Part shown: positions 59,248 through 64,000 of the stretch, piece by piece
How positions within the stretch are numbered: position 1 is the first letter of the stretch
How the letters are laid out: each line of letters starts with the position of its first letter
Origin: an uncultured Acetatifactor sp.
GTDB taxonomy: Bacteria; Bacillota; Clostridia; Lachnospirales; Lachnospiraceae
DNA: 64,000 nt
Reading direction: 5' to 3'
NCBI GenBank assembly: GCA_934402375.1
Contig: CAKRUB010000013.1
Location: 1 to 64,000, forward strand
Notes under the pieces: model-generated
What the model saw: only the letters and a program-made list of their open reading frames with translations
Database searches by the model: none
Told to the model about the DNA's origin: nothing
Position numbers and translations under genes: made by a program

Positions 59248-60195
59248 ATGAAGACAAGGATAACGGAGCTTTTGCAGATTGAGTATCCGATCATTCAGGG
59301 CGGTATGGCATGGGTGGCGGAGCACCGGCTGGCAGCAGCCGTCTCCAACGCGGGCGGTCTGGGCATCATCGGTGCGGCATCCGCTCCGCCGGAGGTCGTC
59401 AGGGAAGAGATCAGAAAGTGCAAGGAACTGACAGACAGACCATTCGGCGTGAACATCATGCTGCTGAACCCGAATGCGGATGAGGTTGCCGGGATTGTGG
59501 TTGAGGAGGGGGTTCGCGTGGTGACGACCGGCGCGGGAAACCCTGCGAAGTATATGGACTTGTGGAAGCGGGCGGATGTGAAGGTTCTTCCGGTGGTGGC
59601 GAGCGTGGCAATGGCAAAGATGATGGAACGTGCGGGCGCGGATGGCGTTGTCGCCGAGGGAATGGAGAGCGGTGGTCACATCGGCCAGACGACCACGATG
59701 GCACTTGTCCCGCAGGTCGTGGACGCCGTCTCTGTACCGGTGGTTGCGGCGGGCGGCATTGCTGACGGCAGAGGACTGGCGGCTGCCTTCATGCTTGGCG
59801 CGGAGGCGGTACAGATGGGAACGCGCTTTGTCGCGGCAAAGGAATCCATCGTCCACGAGAACTACAAGCATCAGATCTTAAAGGCAAAGGACATCGATTC
59901 GGTCATCACCGGGACATCAACCGGGCATCCTGTGCGCTCTCTGCGCAATCATATGACAAGGGAGTACTTGCAGCTGGAGAAGGAAAATGCGGATTTCATG
60001 GAGCTGGAAAAGCTGACGCTCGGCTCCCTGCGGAAGGCAGTGATCGACGGAGATACTGTGAACGGAACCCTGATGGCGGGGCAGATCGCCGGGCTGATCC
60101 GGGAGGAAAAGAGCTGCGCCGACATCATTCGGGACATCATGCGGCAGGCGCAGCAGACTGTGCAGAGGATTTGCGCGGAAAGGCTTGGTGACTAG
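59248..60195 (+). CDS. fabK: Enoyl-ACP reductase II (FMN-dependent)
   Basis: The ATG at 59248 follows TAAGGAGCAGAG. The 315-residue protein has the nitronate-monooxygenase/FabK fold: IEYPIIQGGMAW, NAGGLGIIGAA, FGVNIMLLNP, AEGMESGGHIG, and VVAAGGIADGRG with AVQMGTRFV (FMN phosphate binding). It reduces the double bond of enoyl-ACP in the last step of each cycle. FabK rather than FabI is typical of streptococci and many Clostridia and gives triclosan insensitivity. Confidence 0.95.
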   Translation: MKTRITELLQIEYPIIQGGMAWVAEHRLAAAVSNAGGLGIIGAASAPPEVVREEIRKCKELTDRPFGVNIMLLNPNADEVAGIVVEEGVRVVTTGAGNPAKYMDLWKRADVKVLPVVASVAMAKMMERAGADGVVAEGMESGGHIGQTTTMALVPQVVDAVSVPVVAAGGIADGRGLAAAFMLGAEAVQMGTRFVAAKESIVHENYKHQILKAKDIDSVITGTSTGHPVRSLRNHMTREYLQLEKENADFMELEKLTLGSLRKAVIDGDTVNGTLMAGQIAGLIREEKSCADIIRDIMRQAQQTVQRICAERLGD

Positions 60196-60196
60196 G

Positions 60197-61120
60197 ATGA
60201 AGAAAATTGCATTTTTGTTTCCGGGACAGGGCGCGCAGTACACCGGAATGGGAAAAGAATTTTATGATGGCTTTGGTGAGGCGCGCGCAGTCTGGAAGCT
60301 GGCGGGAGAGGTCAGCGGGCTGGACATGGAAGAGTTGATTTTTGAAGAAAATGAACGGCTGGACATCACGGAATATACCCAGATTGCCATATTGACTGTG
60401 GAGGTGGCGATTTTGAAGGTGCTGGAAGCAAGAGGGTTGAAAGCCGATCTGTGCGCCGGCTTAAGCCTTGGAGAGTACGGGGCGCTGGCAGCAGGCGGTG
60501 TGATGGAGCTTCCCGATCTCTTCCGCGTGATCCGGAAACGGGGAATCTATATGCAGGAGGCATATCCGCAGGGCGGAGCCATGACAGCGGTTCTCGGGCT
60601 GGAGCCGGATAAAATAAAGAAAATCTGCGAGCAGACAGAGGGCATTGTTTCGGTAGCAAATGACAACTGTCCCGGTCAGATCGTGATTTCCGGTGAGGCG
60701 GCTGCGGTGGAGGCGGCAGCGGAACAGGCGAAGCAGGCAGGGGCGAAGCGGTGCATTCCCTTGAAGGTCAGCGGCCCCTTTCATTCCGCCCTGCTTGCCG
60801 GAGCGGGAGAGAAGCTGCGGACGGAACTGGATGCTGTGAAAATACAGACTCCAGCCATTCCCTATCTGTCAAATGTCACGGCAGAGCCGGTGACGGACAG
60901 CGAAGGAATCAGGGAGCTGCTGGTGAAACAGGTTTCCCATCCGGTGAGGTTCCGGGAGAGCGTAGAGAGGATGCTCGCGGACGGCGTTGACATATTCATC
61001 GAGATCGGGCCGGGTAAAACCTTGAGCGGATTTGTCAGGAAAATCAACAAGGATGTAACTGTTTATCATATCGAGAAGCCTGCTGATATGGAGCAGGTGA
61101 TGGAGGAACTGGCATGCTGA
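60197..61120 (+). CDS. fabD: Malonyl-CoA:ACP transacylase
   Basis: It starts one base after the fabK stop (TAG then G then ATG). The 307-residue protein carries FPGQGAQYTGMG, the catalytic GLSLGEY (Ser90) and GPFHSALL (His196). It transfers malonyl from CoA to ACP. Its end overlaps the fabG start. Confidence 0.97.
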   Translation: MKKIAFLFPGQGAQYTGMGKEFYDGFGEARAVWKLAGEVSGLDMEELIFEENERLDITEYTQIAILTVEVAILKVLEARGLKADLCAGLSLGEYGALAAGGVMELPDLFRVIRKRGIYMQEAYPQGGAMTAVLGLEPDKIKKICEQTEGIVSVANDNCPGQIVISGEAAAVEAAAEQAKQAGAKRCIPLKVSGPFHSALLAGAGEKLRTELDAVKIQTPAIPYLSNVTAEPVTDSEGIRELLVKQVSHPVRFRESVERMLADGVDIFIEIGPGKTLSGFVRKINKDVTVYHIEKPADMEQVMEELAC

Positions 61121-61854
61121 CCGGGAAAATAGCAATCGTGACAGGGGCGTCCAGAGGAATCGGGCGGCAGATTGCGCTGACGCTTGCGGAGAACGGAGCC
61201 GTTGTCATTGTCAATTATAACGGCTCTGCGGAACGGGCGGCGGAGGTTGTAGATCAGATCCGCCAAGGCGGCGGGACGGCGGAGAGCATGCAGTGTGATG
61301 TCTCCGATTACCGGGAGAGTGAAGCCATGGTAGGAGCCGTTCTGAAAAAGTATGGAAGGGTTGATATTCTGGTCAACAATGCCGGAGTGACGCGCGATGA
61401 TCTGATTGTGCGGATGACGGAGGAGGAGTACGACACGGTCATGGATACGAACCTGAAAGGGGCATTTCACATGATACGTCATCTGGGCAGGAACTTTATG
61501 AAGCTGCGCAGCGGCAAGATCATCAATATCTCCTCCGTCAGCGGAGTGATCGGCAATGCGGGACAGGCGAATTACGCAGCGTCCAAGGCGGGGCTGATCG
61601 GTCTGACAAAGAGTGTGGCGAGGGAACTGGCTTCGAGAGGGGTCTGCGTCAATGCGGTAGCCCCCGGATTTATCGGAACGGAGATGACGGAGGCGATGCC
61701 GGAGCAGATCCGGGAGAAGGCGGTCGGTCAGATACCGCTTGGGAGAATGGGAAGTCCGGCAGATGTCGCCGGAGCGGTGCTGTTCCTTGCGGGTGCGCAG
61801 TCGGATTATATCACAGGGCAGGTGCTGTGCGTCGATGGGGGCATGGCAATGTAG
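61114..61854 (+). CDS. fabG: 3-oxoacyl-ACP reductase
   Basis: The ATG at 61114 lies inside the last codons of fabD, giving coupled translation. The 246-residue short-chain dehydrogenase has the NADPH-binding TGASRGIG (10-17), NNAG (88-91), Ser141 in NISSVSG and YAASK (Tyr154, Lys158). It reduces 3-oxoacyl-ACP. A copy of the 149-bp repeat separates it from fabF. Confidence 0.97.
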   Translation: MLTGKIAIVTGASRGIGRQIALTLAENGAVVIVNYNGSAERAAEVVDQIRQGGGTAESMQCDVSDYRESEAMVGAVLKKYGRVDILVNNAGVTRDDLIVRMTEEEYDTVMDTNLKGAFHMIRHLGRNFMKLRSGKIINISSVSGVIGNAGQANYAASKAGLIGLTKSVARELASRGVCVNAVAPGFIGTEMTEAMPEQIREKAVGQIPLGRMGSPADVAGAVLFLAGAQSDYITGQVLCVDGGMAM

Positions 61855-61876
61855 CTGCGAAACGCAGGATACTACA

Positions 61877-62024
61877 AGTGACGTTGCGCAGGATGTACAG
61901 ACCACCGCAGGCACGCTTGCGCTACCTTCCGCACGCAGCGGTGCATAACATGCCCCAATACGCCATGTAAGCACCGGCGGCTCCAGAGTGCGCTGCTTGC
62001 GGTCATGTACATCCTGTGCAACTG
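61877..62024 (+). repeat. 149-bp structured intergenic repeat, copy D (inside the fab operon)
   Basis: It begins 22 bases after the fabG stop and ends about 47 before the fabF start. Ends GTTGCGCAGGATGTAC and GTACATCCTGTGCAAC pair, each differing from copies B and C but still matching each other. The central hairpin pairs ACATG with CATGT around CCAATAC. It splits the operon transcript unless it is read through. Confidence 0.85.
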
Positions 62025-62071
62025 GTCTTGAAAATTTGTGCGTTTGGAATATGAGAATATTAGGAGGAAGC

Positions 62072-63313
62072 ATGAGAGAGGGAAGAAGACGTGTGGTTGT
62101 GACGGGGCTCGGCGCGATCACACCGATTGGAAATAATGTGGAAGAATTCTGGCAGGGCATTCACGAGGAGAAGACGGGATTCGCCCCGATCAGCTATTTT
62201 GACACTGCGGAATACCGTTGCAAGCTGGCGGCAGAGGTGAAGAATTTTGACCCGACACAGTATATGGATAAGAAGGCGGCGCGCAGGATGGAGCAGTTCT
62301 GTCAGTTCGCTGTGGCGGCGGCAGGGGAGTCAATCCGGGATGCGGGGCTTGACATGGAGCAGGAGGATGCATACCGCGTCGGGTGCAGCATCGGCAGCGG
62401 AACCGGAAGCCTTCAGGCAATCGAGCGGGAGTACGACCGTCTCAAGGAGAAGGGGCCGGGGCGCGTCAGTCCCATGTTCGTTCCGCTGATGATTTCCAAT
62501 ATGGCGGCGGGAAACGTGGGGATTGCTTACGGCTTAAAGGGAAAAAGCCTGAATGTTGTCACGGCTTGTGCGACAGGCACGCATTCCATCGGTGAGGCGT
62601 TCCGCTCCATCCAGTACGGCGAGGCGGACGTGATGGTCGCAGGAGGCACGGAGAGCGCGATCACTCCGATCGGTATCGCGGGATTTTCGGCACTGACGGC
62701 TCTGTCCTTCAGCGAAGACCCGGAGCGCTGTTCCATTCCCTTTGACCGGGAGCGAAACGGCTTTGTCATGGGAGAGGGTGCGGCGGTCGTCGTGCTTGAG
62801 GAGCTGGAGCACGCGAGGGGGCGCGGTGCCAGAATTTACGCGGAGCTTGCAGGCTATGGCTGCTCTTCGGATGCTTACCACATTACCTCTCCGGCGGAGG
62901 ACGGAGCGGGGGCGGCAAGGGCGATGCAGAACGCCATGGAGGATGCCGGTGTGGATAAGACGGAGCTGACCTACATCAATGCGCACGGAACCAGCACGCA
63001 CCACAATGACCTGTTTGAGACGCGGGCAATCAAGCTCGCCTTCGGGGAACACGCGGCAAAGCTGAAGGTCAACTCGACCAAATCCATGGTAGGACATCTG
63101 TTGGGTGCGGCGGGTGCTCTGGAGTTCGTGACCTGTGTCAAGGAGATGGAGGAGGGCTTCATCCATAGGACAGTAGGACTGCGGGAATCCGAGGAGGAGC
63201 TTGATCTGAATTATTGCAGACAGAGCTACCGTGAGGAGCTTCCCTATGCTTTGAGCAATTCGCTGGGCTTCGGAGGACACAACGCCAGCCTGCTTTTGAA
63301 AAAATTTGAGTAG
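62072..63313 (+). CDS. fabF: 3-oxoacyl-ACP synthase II
   Basis: ATG 62072 has TAGGAGGAAG just upstream. The 413-residue protein has the KAS II active site: Cys166 in TACATGTHSIG, His about 305 in NAHGTSTHHND and His about 341 in STKSMVGHLLGAAGA; the C-terminus ends in SNSLGFGGHNASLL. It condenses malonyl-ACP with acyl-ACP to lengthen chains. No fabH is seen between it and the promoter. Confidence 0.97.
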   Translation: MREGRRRVVVTGLGAITPIGNNVEEFWQGIHEEKTGFAPISYFDTAEYRCKLAAEVKNFDPTQYMDKKAARRMEQFCQFAVAAAGESIRDAGLDMEQEDAYRVGCSIGSGTGSLQAIEREYDRLKEKGPGRVSPMFVPLMISNMAAGNVGIAYGLKGKSLNVVTACATGTHSIGEAFRSIQYGEADVMVAGGTESAITPIGIAGFSALTALSFSEDPERCSIPFDRERNGFVMGEGAAVVVLEELEHARGRGARIYAELAGYGCSSDAYHITSPAEDGAGAARAMQNAMEDAGVDKTELTYINAHGTSTHHNDLFETRAIKLAFGEHAAKLKVNSTKSMVGHLLGAAGALEFVTCVKEMEEGFIHRTVGLRESEEELDLNYCRQSYREELPYALSNSLGFGGHNASLLLKKFE

Positions 63314-63328
63314 GAGAGAGGAAGCACT

Positions 63329-63760
63329 ATGGCTGTATACACAACACAGGAGATCATGGAGATTTTGCCGCACAGGCACCCGTTTCTGTTAATTGACACG
63401 ATAGAGGAGCTGGAGCCGGGGAAGAGGGCGGTCGGCAAGAAGTGCGTGACTTTTTCGGAGCCGTATTTTGCCGGACATTTTCCCGGAAATCCGGTGATGC
63501 CGGGCGTACTGATTATAGAGGCGCTGGCACAGACAGGGGCGGCGGCTATTCTGTCCCTGCCGGAAAATAGGGGGAAAACAGCGTATTTTGCCGGAATCGA
63601 CAAGGCGAAGTTTAAGCAGATGGTGCGCCCGGGGGAGGTGCTGACGCTGGAAACACAGATCATACGGACAAAAGGCCCCATCGGTGTCGGGGAGGCTGTG
63701 GCGACGGTGGATGGAAAGCTGGTGGCAAAGGCGGAACTGACCTTCGCCATCGGAAAATGA
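63329..63760 (+). CDS. fabZ: 3-hydroxyacyl-ACP dehydratase
   Basis: TAGGAGAGAGG precedes the ATG. The 143-residue hot-dog-fold protein has the active-site pair His50 ([12 protein letters not shown]) and Glu64 (IIEALAQTG), and starts with [14 protein letters not shown]. It removes water from 3-hydroxyacyl-ACP. It is followed by accD with no accB or accC between. Confidence 0.97.
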   Translation: MAVYTTQEIMEILPHRHPFLLIDTIEELEPGKRAVGKKCVTFSEPYFAGHFPGNPVMPGVLIIEALAQTGAAAILSLPENRGKTAYFAGIDKAKFKQMVRPGEVLTLETQIIRTKGPIGVGEAVATVDGKLVAKAELTFAIGK

Positions 63761-63781
63761 GGAAAGGCGCGGTAAAAAGAT

Positions 63782-64000
63782 ATGGAAACAGAGGTTGAAA
63801 TCAAGTGTCCCAAATGCCGGAAAATGCTCAACCGGCAGAGAGTGGTGAAAAATAAATATGTCTGCTACGAATGCGGGGCTTACTTCCGCGTAAGGACGAA
63901 TAACCGCATCCGCATGGTTGCTGACAGGAAGAGCTTTGTTCCGTGGTTTGAGGAGATTCAGGAGACCAATCCGCTGCAATACGAGGGCTATGAGGAGAAG
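63782..64000 (+). CDS. accD: Acetyl-CoA carboxylase carboxyltransferase beta subunit, 3' end cut by the window
   Basis: The first 73 codons are present. The protein starts with a four-cysteine zinc ribbon (KCPKCRKM ... KYVCYECGAYFRV) and continues ADRKSFVPWFEEI, both typical of AccD. With AccA it transfers carboxyl from biotin to acetyl-CoA to make malonyl-CoA. The gene lies 21 bases after fabZ. accB and accC, often found between fabF/fabZ and accD, are absent here. Confidence 0.9.
   Translation, partial: METEVEIKCPKCRKMLNRQRVVKNKYVCYECGAYFRVRTNNRIRMVADRKSFVPWFEEIQETNPLQYEGYEEK

Noticed and set aside
1..64000. rRNA or tRNA genes, phage genes, IS transposases
   Set aside because: None recognised by sequence; the Rpn-family genes are nuclease-like and not IS transposases with ends.

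Overview
The window looks like a chromosomal segment of a Gram-positive Clostridia bacterium, most likely a gut Lachnospiraceae. The evidence is strong GGAGG-type ribosome binding sites, consensus SigA promoters, LacI-regulated sugar genes, maltose-type ABC genes without a local ATPase, a Gram-positive Tad pilus locus (no secretin or TadD), and a type II fatty acid operon of the FabK/FabT kind. Nearly all genes are on the + strand. No rRNA, tRNA, CRISPR array, phage gene or transposase was found. The family and species placement is inference.

Layout. 1-4.2 kb: a truncated and a complete Rpn/PD-(D/E)XK nuclease-like gene flank a 760-residue solute-binding lipoprotein. 4.2-12.2 kb: an alpha-glucan locus with a surface lipoprotein behind a consensus promoter and twin LacI-type operators, a divergent short LacI regulator, a GH13 neopullulanase-like enzyme and malEFG-like transporter genes. 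12.2-13.3 kb: a membrane acyltransferase (-). 13.5-20.7 kb: a two-gene module of a 1874-residue TPR/beta-sandwich/P-loop ATPase protein and a second 513-residue P-loop ATPase; I cannot assign it to a described system. 20.7-29.2 kb: GH74, GH31, a second LacI regulator and a GH133 debranching enzyme. 29.2-31.7 kb: a broken, AT-rich AlbA_2 gene with an 11-bp tandem repeat, a small unknown gene and an XRE regulator. 32-49 kb: a Tad pilus locus continuing into a phospho-signalling block (FHA protein, PP2C phosphatase, membrane Ser/Thr kinase, small membrane protein). 49-55.8 kb: a 2281-residue repetitive surface protein. 55.9-58.8 kb: two overlapping genes for polytopic membrane proteins. 58.9-64 kb: acpP-fabK-fabD-fabG-fabF-fabZ-accD, accD cut by the window end.

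How the genes fit together. Carbohydrate genes: surface glucan binding, extracellular maltodextrin capture, import, and intracellular cleavage by GH13, GH31 and GH133, controlled by two LacI proteins. Surface genes: prepilin peptidase, pilin, TadZ/A/B/C and pseudopilins build a pilus. The adjoining kinase, phosphatase and FHA reader probably control it; a repeated Glu-Thr-Thr motif shared by the FHA protein and a small membrane protein suggests the phosphorylation target.

The most unusual structure is a ~149-bp intergenic repeat present four times (20.7, 23.3, 25.7, 61.9 kb). Its ends are inverted repeats and its central hairpin arms differ between copies while keeping base pairing. Other candidates for new biology are the paired ATPase genes, the kinase/FHA/Tad linkage and the 11-bp frame-switching repeat.
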